Positions 32,544-43,328 of a stretch of DNA of 64,000 bases are shown here, in pieces; within the stretch, counting starts at the first letter, position 1; every line of letters starts with the position of its first letter. This DNA comes from Paragonimus westermani. Taxonomy: Eukaryota; Platyhelminthes; Trematoda; Plagiorchiida; Troglotrematidae. Where the stretch lies: assembly GCA_008508345.1 (NCBI GenBank), contig QNGE01002353.1:1-64000 (forward strand), written 5' to 3'. The translations under genes and the position numbers were made by a program. The notes beneath the pieces were generated by a model. The model did not search any database and was not told where the DNA came from. It saw only the letters and a list, made by a program, of their open reading frames with translations.

Positions 32544-35289
32544 GTGAGTCTCTTCACTTTAGTAAAATCTTCGTTCACACCAAGAGACGACATTAACTTA
32601 TGGTCTCTAGGAATACCTCGGTGTTTGCCGAATGGGAACTCAGGAAGTGCTTTGTTTTCAATCTACACTGGAAGGTAATCATCACGAAGTTATTGACAGT
32701 CTGTTCCTTTAAGAAGGGAAAGTGAAACGCCAATATATTTAAACATATTGGGCTGTACAGAAAGTGCTGGTTGGCTGGTTCACTACAACGTTTCTGTTTA
32801 AGGTGAAAAAGAGAATGTCTGTGAACGCCAAACTTGGAATGACGACCTCGTCGAAATACTTTTGTAACGAGAATTGCACCTTGTAAGACTCAAACTTGTG
32901 ACAAATGGAGAAGACATACGGTTACTTAAGCGTTTCAAGTGAAAGCTATTCGAAATGTAATCGCCCAACGTAGCTTTGATGTTCGATTAAATAATCCACT
33001 CGTTAGAAGGAAAATACATTTGGAAGAATTGCTACAATCACTTGAGCAACTACGGACTGTTCTGCATCATGCTGTCCAGGAGCAAACTAGCGGTGGACGT
33101 CGTACTTGCTCAGATGACTATGTAATTTCAGCCATGTTTCGGTGAAACAGTAAGGGGGAAATGTCTAGAACATTCACAATCGAAAATCATATTGATGGCC
33201 TTCGGGACGAAGATATGCCACTGCCTACGGAACCGCAGCACTCCCAGTACGCTGTGCACGGTGCAGTGTAAACCCTTCCGACAATCTGGATGTATGGTCC
33301 AATCATCGTAGGCTGTGAATTATTAATTCATTATCCATTTATCACCCACCTCGGCTTTTTCCAAATACACACTTGATAATTGTAGCGTGGCCCACACTGT
33401 CGTCCAGTTTGATGCGGACTGTTGGATCAGCGTTATCGAACTCGCAACATTCGGACGAGCCGCACTGACTGTGGTTTGGGTCGTATTATAGAGTGGCTGC
33501 AGCCGTTTACTGCTTGTATCTTCAAGAGATATGAGCGTTTGCCGATCCCAGATAATCACTGCTTACATTCTGTTTAAACCGCCATCGGGTTAATTATGGT
33601 GCTTATATGTTTTGCATCTCAGGTTGTCTTACTATCTGCACATCAACATACTTTCACTTATGCTCCGAAACCCCAGTAGGTTACCAATTGTCTCATTGAT
33701 ACCTAATTGATCAAAACAGAAGGATGTTAGGTGCTGTGACATGTTGCTCTCATCAATCGTAAACGTAAATCATGCAGACTCAATAAGACAGACAAATAGA
33801 GACAGATAAGAGCTGGATACGCACACATTCGTACTAATTATCATGTCATCAAAACTACGGCAACGTAATGGGCTGTGTTAACGACTGCTAACCACAAAAA
33901 TTGGCACGATGAATGTTCTGTCGGAATATGTGCACCCGAGGTGTATCATCTTCGAAAGACTGCTTTGATCACCCCGTGATGATTCTGTAATGACTTATAT
34001 CAAGCAAATGCGATCGTGAATGGGAGCAAAAGTACACTCAAGGTAGTTAATCCGAGGAAAATAGTCCACTGACACGTAACGCCAGGTGGTAATAAGATAA
34101 TGTTGTCACTTCAACGAATCAATTATGTTGCAGTTGGTGAGAAAACTTTGTGAGGAAAGGAGGGGACAAAAATAAGCACGTCGACGAAAATCACACTCCT
34201 CGTGAGATTAAGGATGGCTCAAGGTGGCATGTGTTCAAAGCTCTGAGACGCACACAGCCAAAATGACCGGAGAAAACACGTCGGGACTGGATCGGAATTG
34301 CGACGAATATTCCTCAACACTTGTGCTAACAAACTCTTTCTCGCTCATCGAATGAACGTCAGGAAAGCGTAAGACCAGTCCATGAAGAACTTTCCAAGAG
34401 TTCTTCAAGATCGGTAGCTTTCAAAATTAGGATAGTGAACTCTGTGAGCCCTACATTCGAGGTATGTTGGATTCTTGGACGTGGCGAGTTATCTCAGAAG
34501 TACATCTTCATCAGAATCTGTTTGCTTACTGGGCTGAGTTGACTTTTTGGGAGGTTGCTTGGTAAATATCGGGCTGTCATTCTCCTCACCGTTCAAAGCA
34601 AATTCGGTCACCATGGTTCGAAGTCCTCTAGGCTGTTTGATTGTGCCCAGCTGTAGGTGGTCGCCCTCGAATCATCCTTAACGAGGTCTTCATTACCAAC
34701 TTCACTGACGGTTATTTTACTTGATGGAGATTCTCGCATTTTCGATTGCACCAACTTGTCATCAAGCTGCTTTTTGTAGCCTCTGCTAGATTTCGTAATT
34801 TCGTCCTTGTGTTTGACTTTGAGGGTCACAGGTCCCGGAACTAATTTCATAAATCGCGCAACCACAATCTATCTCGACCCATTAACTTAAAGATTCAAAG
34901 TACGAAGGGCCTCACGAAGTTTCTTTGTTGATCAGTGTGCGCCAAAATTTTGGTGTATTCGGAAGAATTAGCTTCGAAAGCGTATCCACGAAACTTTATC
35001 AGGTTTTTAAGAACCAAAACTTCAAGTCGACCAAAAACAATGAAATGCGATGGTTTCAGATTTATAGATTTTGTCTTGTGGATAGCCGCGCCAGTGAGAG
35101 AAATGGTGCACAACTCCGAGATCGGACCATCAAATCAATCAATTTCTCGTCTGCTTAAATCCGTATGCTGTTTCACAATACATGCCACTACTTCCTCCTC
35201 AGAAGTACATGCGTGTGGTGTTGGTTCAACTTTTTGGACGTCGTTTAGGGATCAGTTCTGATTTTTCTTCCTTTTAGACTTACACACAT
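32544..35289. other. No gene recognised
   Basis: Short open frames, including a Lys/Ser-rich one at 34608-34865 (minus), have no recognisable domain. A 25-bp block at 34171-34195 (AATAAGCACGTCGACGAAAA and on) recurs at 38926-38951. Confidence 0.45.
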
Positions 35290-35379
35290 TGTAATGTGGT
35301 CCGGCCGATAAGTCCCAGCTCTCACCACTCAGTCCCACACCTTCCTCGTCCTGTGCTTTGACCTAGAACGCAAATTAAT

Positions 35380-36188
35380 ATAGGTGCCTTCAACGTTCGT
35401 GCTCTAAAACAGATAGGTCAACAGGCTGCTCTCGCACGAACGTTGGACTCGCTACATATCGATGTTTGCTGTATCTCGGAAACTAGAATCCACGACAGTA
35501 GTCAACGTATGGAATAAACAGCATCCGCACTTTCTACCCGATACTGGTTATACACTTCGAGTGACTTCTCAGCTGCCGTTCCCGGTCAGGCTGGAGTAGG
35601 TATAGTCCTGTGCACGACGGCCGCAGCCGCATTGATAGATTGGATTCCTGTTAATAGTAGACTTTGTGCCCTCCGCTTAGCAGGATCTGCTAGGGTCGGT
35701 TATAGACTCGAAACAGTCAGAAATCTTTTCGTTGTGTCTGCTTGTGCTCCAACTGACTGTAGTGACGTCGGCGTCAAGGACTTCCTTTACTCGGATCTGG
35801 CCGCTCTCCTCCGGTCCACACGTGGTTCTGTTGTACTTTTTCTGGTCAGAGATATGAAGGCCCAGTTCGGCCGCTTTGGTGAGCCGAATCTCGTCTCGGG
35901 GGCATGTTTGGGATAGCATCACATCACTCGGACAACGGTGGGCGACTATTGCAGCTTTGCGCTGAGCATAGGCCGTTTTCAGGCAGCACTAGTTTTAGGC
36001 ATCGTGCACGTCATTGCTATACTTGGCGCCCTCCCTCTCTGAATCAGACCTGGTCTCAGATAAACCACACAGCTGTTAGTTATAGGTGGCGGGGTTCCAT
36101 ACAGGACTGTCGTCCTTATTGGAGCACGTGCTTGGATTCAGATCATGTGCTGGTACGTTGTCGTTTCGCACTCACTTTTGCTGAGTAA
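35380..36188 (+). pseudogene. RTE endonuclease
   Basis: EEP-type endonuclease: INIGAFNVRAL (Asn motif), DVCCISETRIHDSS (catalytic Glu), GVGIVLCTTAA, NSRLCALRLAG, NLFVVSACAPTDC. RDMKAQFG stands where GDFNAQ is expected, so the catalytic Asp-Asn pair is damaged. LDSDHVLVRCRF gives the terminal SDH motif (about 36135). Stops occur at 35516 and 35915 and the frame changes near 35910. The N-terminal part is shared with the fragment at 12440-12885. Confidence 0.85.
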
Positions 36189-36479
36189 CGACCCCACCGA
36201 CAGCAACGATTGACTGTTGAGAAACCGACAATAGCGTCGGTAAGGCATAAGTATCAAATTAGCTTAGAAATCTGCCTTAGTAGTTCTCACTCCGAAGATC
36301 CTGATCGCTGCTGGATCTAGATCACAGACCATTCGTGATACAGGTACGTTAGCATGCGGCACGGGGGTACATGGAATGAACAAATATTGGATCTCAGAGA
36401 AACCCCTGGAGTTGTTAGAAGTCAGACGGAACATCCCTCCTGGCAGTTCATAAAACAAGTCTAGAAAAGGTGTCCGTAG

Positions 36480-37551
36480 GAAACTGAAACGTAGTTTAAA
36501 GGCTGATCGTGAGGCTAGGTTATCGGAAAAAGTTAGGGAACTGGAGACTGCTTTTGCTTCAGGAAACACTGGCAAACTGTTTAAGCTTATCCGTGCCACT
36601 GGTCCCAGGCGACCAGATGGCACACTCATTTACAGCAAGTCCAGAAGGTTAGAGCGATGGGTGGAACACTTCGAGGGTCAATTTAACTGGCCTCCTGCTT
36701 CTACTGCGTTGCCGCCACAAACTTGTAATGTAGTGCCCTGGTCGGTAGACTGGGAACCACCCACTGAGACTGAGGTTCGAAATTGCACTGCGGCTCTCAA
36801 TCGTAATAAGGCTGCTGGTCCAGATAACCTCGTACCGGCACTTTTCAAAGAAGGGGGAAAGGCGTTAGTAGAAGCTGTGACTCATTTGTTCCGACTTGTG
36901 TGGACAACGGAAACCATCCCCCCCCCCCGAGTTGGGGTCACTCGATAATAGTTCTTATATTTAAGAAAGGTAGAAGGGGCTCTTGAGAAAAACACAGAGG
37001 AATTATTTTGACCCCAGTCATTCCTAGGGTTCTAGCATCCATTATATTTCGCCGATTCACTGCAGTTCGGGAGGAACAGGCAGGATTTCGCCCAGGGCGG
37101 GGATGTATAGATCACATTTTCACTCTTCGTCAAATTTTGGAGCAGCGTCATGTGTACCGCCGGCCAACAATTGTTGTGTTTCTCGACTATAAAGGTGCGT
37201 TCGATTCAGTGGATCGATCTACACTTTTAAAGTCGCTCAAACGCACAGGTGTGCCGACCAAGTACGTGAACATACTGTCGGCACTTTATTGCCACACTTC
37301 AGTTCAGGTTAGGGTTTACGGTGAGCTGTGTGACAGTTTCAGCACACGGAGCGGCGTACGTCAAGGCTGTCCGCTGTCACCATTTTTGTTTAATTTCGTC
37401 TGTGACGAAATAATAGAGGATTGTCTCTGGCACTCACAAGATGTTGGCGTGGACTTCCTACCTGGTGGAAGACTGACTGATCTCGATTATGCTGACGACA
37501 AGGTGTTGCTGTTTGACAACTTTCAAGCAGCACAAGCAGTGCTAGACGCAA
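36480..37551 (+). pseudogene. RTE reverse transcriptase
   Basis: Frame 36480-36948: RKLKRSLKADREARLSEKV, GKLFKLIRATGPRRPDGTL, RRLERWVEHFEGQFNWPPAS and NKAAGPDNLVPALF. A run of 11 C at 36918-36928 then breaks the frame where IPxDW is expected. Frame 37008-37551: EEQAGFRPGRGCIDHIF, VVFLDYKGAFDSVDR, GVRQGCPLSPFLFNFVCDE, and catalytic DYADD at about 37485-37499. The catalytic aspartates are intact. RT synthesises cDNA at the nicked target. The sequence is far better preserved than the CR1-type copy at 1.8-4.3 kb, so it is a younger insertion. Confidence 0.9.
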
Positions 37552-37705
37552 GATATCCGCACCAAATTTAGTACGAATGAATTTGAACAGTTTGGGCGTC
37601 ATGTTTAACATGTTATTGATAATCAGATTGAGAATAACACAACGTTACGAGCAAGTTTTAATACTCTACGTTTCAACCAACTTGGGTGGCCTTCCTCAGG
37701 AGTGT
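37552..37705 (-). mobile_element. 154-bp non-autonomous insert (CTGAGGA unit) in the RTE
   Basis: Flanked by a perfect 12-bp target-site duplication, TGCTAGACGCAA, at 37540-37551 and 37706-37717. The minus strand starts ACACTCCTGAGGAAGG and ends GGTGCGGATATC. It matches the unit at 29447-29596 along its length. It contains CTGAGGA, an imperfect stem of GGCCACC with GGTTGG type, GAAAC, GTAGA, GTA, a hammerhead-like order lacking a clear stem I. It has no coding capacity, so it depends on proteins made by another element. Confidence 0.9.
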
Positions 37706-37767
37706 TGCTAGACGCAATTTCGCGTTCTCAAATAATACTTCGGAATGCGCTTTGCAGCCTGAAAATG

Positions 37768-38525
37768 CAAAGTGCTTCTGCAGGATTGCTGTGATCTCGT
37801 AGATTTGACGTTAAATGAGGCAGTCATTAAGGTTGTTGACCGGTTTGTATACCTGGGAAGCTGCGTCGGTGGCGGAGGTGTAGAGAATGAAATAGAAGCG
37901 CGCATCTCTAAGGCTAGGATGGTATTTGCTAATTTGGAGCATCTCTGGCGACAGTGGGGTATTTCTCTGAAGCTTAGAGGTGGAGTATATAAGACAACGG
38001 TGAGGCCCTTATTACTTTACGGCAACGAAACCTGGCCGCTCAGGATAGAAGACGTGAACCGTCTTCAAGTATTGACCACCGATGTCTGCGTTCAATCGCT
38101 CGTATCGGGTGGCACCAGCGTGTAAGTAACGAGGAGGTTAGGAAGCGGGTGTTTGGTGGTGATTGTCAAACGATTTCTTTTGTCCGGTCTCTACGTTTGC
38201 ACAGGCTTAGATAGTTAGGTGATGTATTAAGGATGCCAGCTAGTCGTCTTCCTCACCGAGCACTGTTCGCTGACACTGCGACCGACTGGTGTGAGGTGCA
38301 AGGTGGACCGATAATGACGTGGCGTAGGGAAATGAAGTCGTTCACCAAGGGGTTGGCCACTGTAGATCGAGTTCATCTCCCGGGCTGGGGCCCTCGCGAC
38401 TCACAGAGTCGGTGGCTGGAGACTCTAGGTAGGATGGCGTCTAATGGAGTTCAGTGGCATGAGTGTTGTCGTTGTGTTGGCCGAGTTGTCTGTGAAGTGA
38501 GTGTATTTAATGACGCGGGACAGTG
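37768..38525 (+). pseudogene. RTE C-terminal region
   Basis: Continues the RTE after the insert: DRFVYLGSCVGGGGVENEIE, RISKARMVFANLEHLWRQWG, VYKTTVRPLLLYGNETW, VLRMPASRLPHRALF, MKSFTKGLATV, CRCVGRVVCEVSVFNDAGQ and stop at 38524-38526. A frameshift lies near 38120. This is the usual conserved tail of RTE/CR1-type polyproteins (YLGS, LLYGxExW). The last 65 codons are duplicated in the split fragment at 49630-49731 and 53489-53687. Confidence 0.85.
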
Positions 38526-38800
38526 AAATCCGTCAAGTAGCTGTCTTGCTGATGACGCCTTACTATCACTTGCAGGTCGGTTGTTTGAATCTGGACGTAG
38601 TTATTTTCAGTAGTTAGGTCCCTTCCTCTCCCCTTCTTTTTTCCTTCTGTCCTATATATAGGGTTCGCTTTTTCTTCATGGTTGTGTGGCATTTAATCAT
38701 TGGTGTGAACCACTGATGTATTGTTGTCTATGTTGATGTGGTCCTGCTCATACTCTCTAGTTCGGTGCGTTTCTCCAGCTTCTAAACACGAAGCTTCGTA

Positions 38801-41476
38801 ACTTCCGGTTCCAGCTGCTCTTTCCAAAAGGTTATTTTCTGCCGGACTCAACTCTGTATCTTGGGCGTTGACATCCCCTACGTCGACACTTTCGATCCTG
38901 AATTATTTTGTAGTAGAGGTTAAAAAAATAGGCACGTCGACGAAAGTTACAGGTTGCTTCAACCAGTTTTGCGCACTCAACACCTACTTGTGAATCTTCG
39001 CTAACTCCCATTGGCCTCGGGTTCCGGCTGTGTAGCGATATTCGCAATAAGCTAAATAGGTCACCTTGGAGACCTCCCGATAGGGAGTGATCAGCAGTCG
39101 ATGGTGTGCGATTTTGAGCGACAAACTCACCGGTTTGGGGATGTTGTCATTTGTTTTAACCGTTTTGGAGCGTGATGTGCTACCCTGCGGGATGGTTCCG
39201 TCTACGTGAACGTCATTGCAACTTCAAGTAAACTGGCGGACAACATGTGAGACACAATAGTTAGTAAAACTGTTTGTGACTATATGGAACTGGTTCTTTT
39301 ATAGTTGGAACCAAGTGCAATTGGATAGCTGCATGCGTAGGAGGTAGGGTGTGCTTCAATTGATGCTTGATGCCATTTTCCAGACGATCTCTTTGAGCCG
39401 CTCGAACTGACTCACTGCGCTTGTTCATCATGTTGTGAGATTTTGTGAACTTTTCATGATATCCATTTTTTAGTATGGCCGCCTGTAACTTATCATTGAT
39501 GTATATGAGCTTCGTTCACTAAGAACCATTTCTGATTAATCGGATTTGTTATCATTCTCCAGATATTTAAGTTTGATGTCAGAGTACACTCATTCGATTC
39601 CTTGGCAGCTAAAAACTAATCCATCACACACATTTGAATTCGATTAACTTGCTTGTTGTTCCACTTTCATATGTTTCAGCTCTTTTTCCACCCATTCCAA
39701 ACGGTCGATATTGGTTGCACGCTACCTAAATCATTCTATCATCGTTTGCGACACACGTCACTGACATCGCGTTTCCTATTTTTCTTCAGTCTTGACTACT
39801 GATACACTCCTTCAACCCCCGCACGTAAATCGAGTGGAACCAAAGTGCGACGGTGCGCGATTCGCAGTTGGACTGAATTTAACCCAGTAGTTTCAAACAT
39901 CTGGATTGCCTAGGTGTGACACTTGACCTGTGTTTGCCACTTGTCCATTCCAGTTCATGGGTGTGCGTGCGTGTGACCATTTGACCATGTCAGTTGGCTG
40001 CCCATCCATTTCCTTCACTAGCATCTATGTAATCATTCACCTTTTGCTCATCGGGTCCGGTGAATTAAACCAGCGGTTGATTGGATGTGACACGTGCATT
40101 TCTGTCAACGGCGCGTACAGATACACAAGCTACCACATCAGTGTGTGCAAAGTGGTCCGAGCTCGGTTGTCGCTTGCACAACTCGATGTGAGCTGCACTG
40201 GAATATGATTGGTTAGTCATTTCCTGCCTGACCCCTGTACGACAGAATCTCTGCTTTCATGCATTCACATAAAAGATCTTTGTCGGTCGGTCGGCTTTTG
40301 GGCACTTACAAACAGCTTCTCATTGGTTTTGATGTTGATCCGGATCTATTGAGAATTTAAACTTGTTCCACTGTTTGTTTGATGGCTACAGTTCGAAAAA
40401 AGCGATGGAATAAGAGTGAGCATATTTTTGCAGTTTCTAGTTTCTTTTGTGTTCGCACAGTTGTCATGACGGTTTTGTTCCGCTGGATCTATTCACAATG
40501 CTTCCATAGTCGCCTGAGCAAATTTATCTGATAAGATGATTGACTGTTCATTATTGATACGTGGCCGTTTAAGGTGCATGCTGTTCTTAGTAGTGTGCTT
40601 AAACTAAGTGTACATATTTGTTACAGTTGAATTTGGGCTGAGCTTCCGAATGCGAAACCATCGATCTAACGGTCAGCACGGTTACCCCATAAGAACATGA
40701 TCCGATCGTAGCAAGGATGTGCATTACACGAGTCCCAAAAACAGTGCGTTCTAGTTTAAAGTGTTTCGGTATGGCTTTCACGTGTCTCGGCGTCAGTTTA
40801 AGATATCTCAAAGGGATTAAGCTGGGTTTCAAGAATGGACAGGGTTGCATGTGTACATGAGTCGAATGAAAAACACAGAGATGGGTTGGCTCTTACAGAG
40901 AGCAAGAGCACACGGTCCAGCCAGATGTAAAGTTAGCTCGCCTGAATCTAGTTACCTTGGCCATCTTAAATGGACATTGAGACACGTAAAAGTGACAGTA
41001 AGACATATTAACCTGGGACCGATAAAGTGCTTGTTTTCAGTACTTACTATCTGTATTGTTCTTGTGAATGCGAATGGAGTGATGTTCAATTTACATAGTT
41101 ATGCACCAAATGGTATTTTCTTATAGTATATTACCATCTTTGAGTCGGTATCATCCTGAGCGTCCTTAATGTTCTCGCATTGAATTACTTTCCAAAAAGT
41201 ACCGTTTTTGAGGCTGATCATCCTGTTTGGTCTATGCACTTTTTTCGCGACCTACCATGGTAAAATCTCTGTAACCTATGTTACGAATGTCACATTCGTA
41301 GTCCTGTGTCATGTCCCCACTTTCTTCCTTTGCTCTGGAGTGACTAAAATTTTCACTTCCCCAGTTACACTATGTTCACATTCTTTTCAAGGGCCCATCC
41401 ATGTCTTTTCAGTGTGTTTGTGACCATACTCATAAGAACCATGGGGTATGTGAAAACGTGACACACTGTTTTGTAG
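38801..41476. other. No gene recognised
   Basis: Contains the second copy of the 25-bp block (38926-38951). Short open frames at 40599-41126 on both strands have no domain. The last 30 bp before 41477 may be intron. Confidence 0.45.
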
Positions 41477-41616
41477 AATTTCCGCCACCACCTCCGGACC
41501 TGTTTGGCACGGACAACTTCGTGCTTCCACCGCCCCCACCCTCTGTGGACAATCGTACCTTGGAGCCCGGAAGTCTGAATCAGCCGAACCCACAATACTC
41601 TCCAGTTCAGTCTCGG
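41477..41616 (+). CDS. Proline-rich host exon candidate
   Basis: About 140 bp between a possible acceptor CTGTTTTGTAG (ends 41476) and donor CGG|GTTAGT (41617). The frame encodes EFPPPPPDLFGTDNFVLPPPP and then SVDNRTLEPGSLNQPNP, QYSPVQSR. Two poly-proline stretches could bind SH3, WW or EVH1 domains, as in cytoskeletal adaptors, but no family can be named. The acceptor tract is weak. GC rises relative to the flanks, as expected for an exon. Confidence 0.4.
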
Positions 41617-42386
41617 GTTAGTGGAATTTTTTTTAAATATGAGCCATGTTCCACAATTAGATTGTTTTGCTGTCTCGCGACATTAAGTCTTAAGTGTGAG
41701 ACGTTGTTACTCTTTGACCTTTAAATTTCAGTCGCGTATTGTTTTTCGTTTATATGAGTTTTGAGGCTCCTACGATTATCCGGCTCTAGCCAACCTACGT
41801 TTTCTAAAGTTCAATATTTCAGGTTGCATATGGGTCACACACGAATGGGTTGCTTATTCTTGAACAGAATTCTTCCATCTTATATGTGAGCTCAAACTCA
41901 CGGCTGTCGGTTTCCTAGTTTATCTCGTTACCGCCTAACTAGTTCGCATTTCGATTACACATGCCAGTAACCACTTCGCGTTTCACGTTATCGCCAAACT
42001 GTTCTCTCCATTCTAAATTGGAGCAACTTGACGAGTAGAAGATTTTGGCTCTTATCACTCCTTTCTCTATAGCAGCTTCAGTATGGATCCTGAAAGTTAC
42101 ATAACTTCGACGGTGTAGTGTCTTAATTTGTGCTTGTTAGAGGCACAATGACAGGCTCTTACTTCAGTTTTGGATTCAAAGTGATCCACGCTTATAGTCT
42201 ACTACTGACGTGGTCTCATTCAGCCCATGATAGCCATAACTGTAAGTGACCTCGTTCCACCTCGTGTGTCTTATTTGATGCTGAACTGTCGTTTGGGTAC
42301 GTATTGCAACTCATTCCAACGATAACCAATGATTGTTGACGGGTTCGTCTTTGAGGATAAGCATGATGCTGACGGAATGGTTTCTC
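41617..42386. other. No gene recognised; possibly intron
   Basis: Nothing supportable apart from its position after the exon candidate. Confidence 0.4.
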
Positions 42387-42549
42387 GTAGGGGAAGGACT
42401 AGGCTGCGTCAATCCTGGTTGCTTACTCTGTTCAAAATGAGGAAGTACATTATTTGACTGTCAGTATTCGTGTGTGTCGTATTTATATGTAGGTTTGTTT
42501 TGACGATGATTTCAGTTGAAAGTAAGTGGTTGTTATATATATATATATC
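42387..42549 (+). repeat. Repeat in order A-B-(TA)n
   Basis: Block A (42387-42476, GTAGGGGAAGGACTAGG to ATTCGTGTGTG), block B (42485-42533, TATGTAGGTTTGTTTTGACG to AAGTGGTTG), then (TA)n to 42549. All three recur in 43160-43328 on the other strand. Confidence 0.8.
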
Positions 42550-43159
42550 ACTTTCCAAGTATGGGGGGATTCGGAATCTGGTTTATATCGCAAATAACCT
42601 ATCGACATCGTGACTCCATGGAAGCATAAACTGACTGTGTATGTCAACAGAGACTGAAGCAAACTTTGAAGGTTCTAACACTCACTGGTAAATTGATAAT
42701 CAATGAGTGGGACCAGAAAATTCCGTTCTGGTAACAACAAGCAACAATGTGCAATGTGGGAGTACCGCTCCCCCACTATCGAACTCTGCATCCCTATATC
42801 AAGCAGGACTCCCTGGGTTCAAGGCAAGGGAAGTTCGATGCAAATCGAACAGTCAAAAAGCAAGATAGGATGTTAGAGATAAACACGGACGAGTAAGAAT
42901 AAACAATGTACAACGCTCTTAGCATACAATAATAGAACTAGTTATAGTCAAAATCTATTCATATAGCACACCTGATGAACACCAATTTGAGCATCTAACA
43001 GAAACTTTCAAGGTAGGCGTTGGCAAAATCAGTTACAATGTAACGATTAAGCCATTCTTAAGCAACATGCTCAACAGCAAAGTGGAAAGTATCTGTCTTC
43101 GTGAGCGACCACTCGTCTCCGTGAATAAGATGCTGGAAAAGAGGGTTGCACACAGACCA
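42550..43159. other. Spacer between the permuted repeats
   Basis: Unique sequence, no feature recognised. Confidence 0.5.
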
Positions 43160-43252
43160 CACACGAATATTGACAGTCAAATAAAATAATGTACTTCCTG
43201 ATTTTGAACAGAGTAAGCAACCAGGATTGACGCAGCCTAGTCCTTCCCCTAC

Positions 43253-43283
<31 letters not shown>

Positions 43284-43328
43284 ACCACTTACTTTCAACT
43301 GAAATCATCGTCAAAACAAACCTACATA
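43160..43328 (-). repeat. Inverted copy in order B-(TA)n-A
   Basis: Read on the minus strand: B (43328-43279), (TA)n (43278-43253), A (43252-43160). Sequence identity to 42387-42549 is high, with a few substitutions and a 4-base insertion. The block order is circularly permuted relative to the first copy. Confidence 0.8.

Larger units (their letters stand above)
35290..38800 (+). mobile_element. RTE-clade LINE, near full length, inactivated
   Basis: One plus-strand element: 5' UTR from about 35290, endonuclease 35380-36188, linker, RT 36700-37571, C-terminal region 37768-38525 with stop, and 3' UTR to about 38800. The 3' UTR is shared with 53870-54075. A 154-bp insert with TSD interrupts it after the catalytic box. 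Several stops and frameshifts occur, including a C-tract expansion at 36918-36928. The endonuclease-plus-RT layout without a separate gag fits RTE. Flatworm RTEs such as SR2 are the likely relatives by memory of the family, not by search. No outer TSD was seen. Confidence 0.85.

Noticed and set aside
36264..36629. 121-codon minus-strand ORF
   Set aside because: Antisense shadow of the RTE linker/RT region read on the plus strand.
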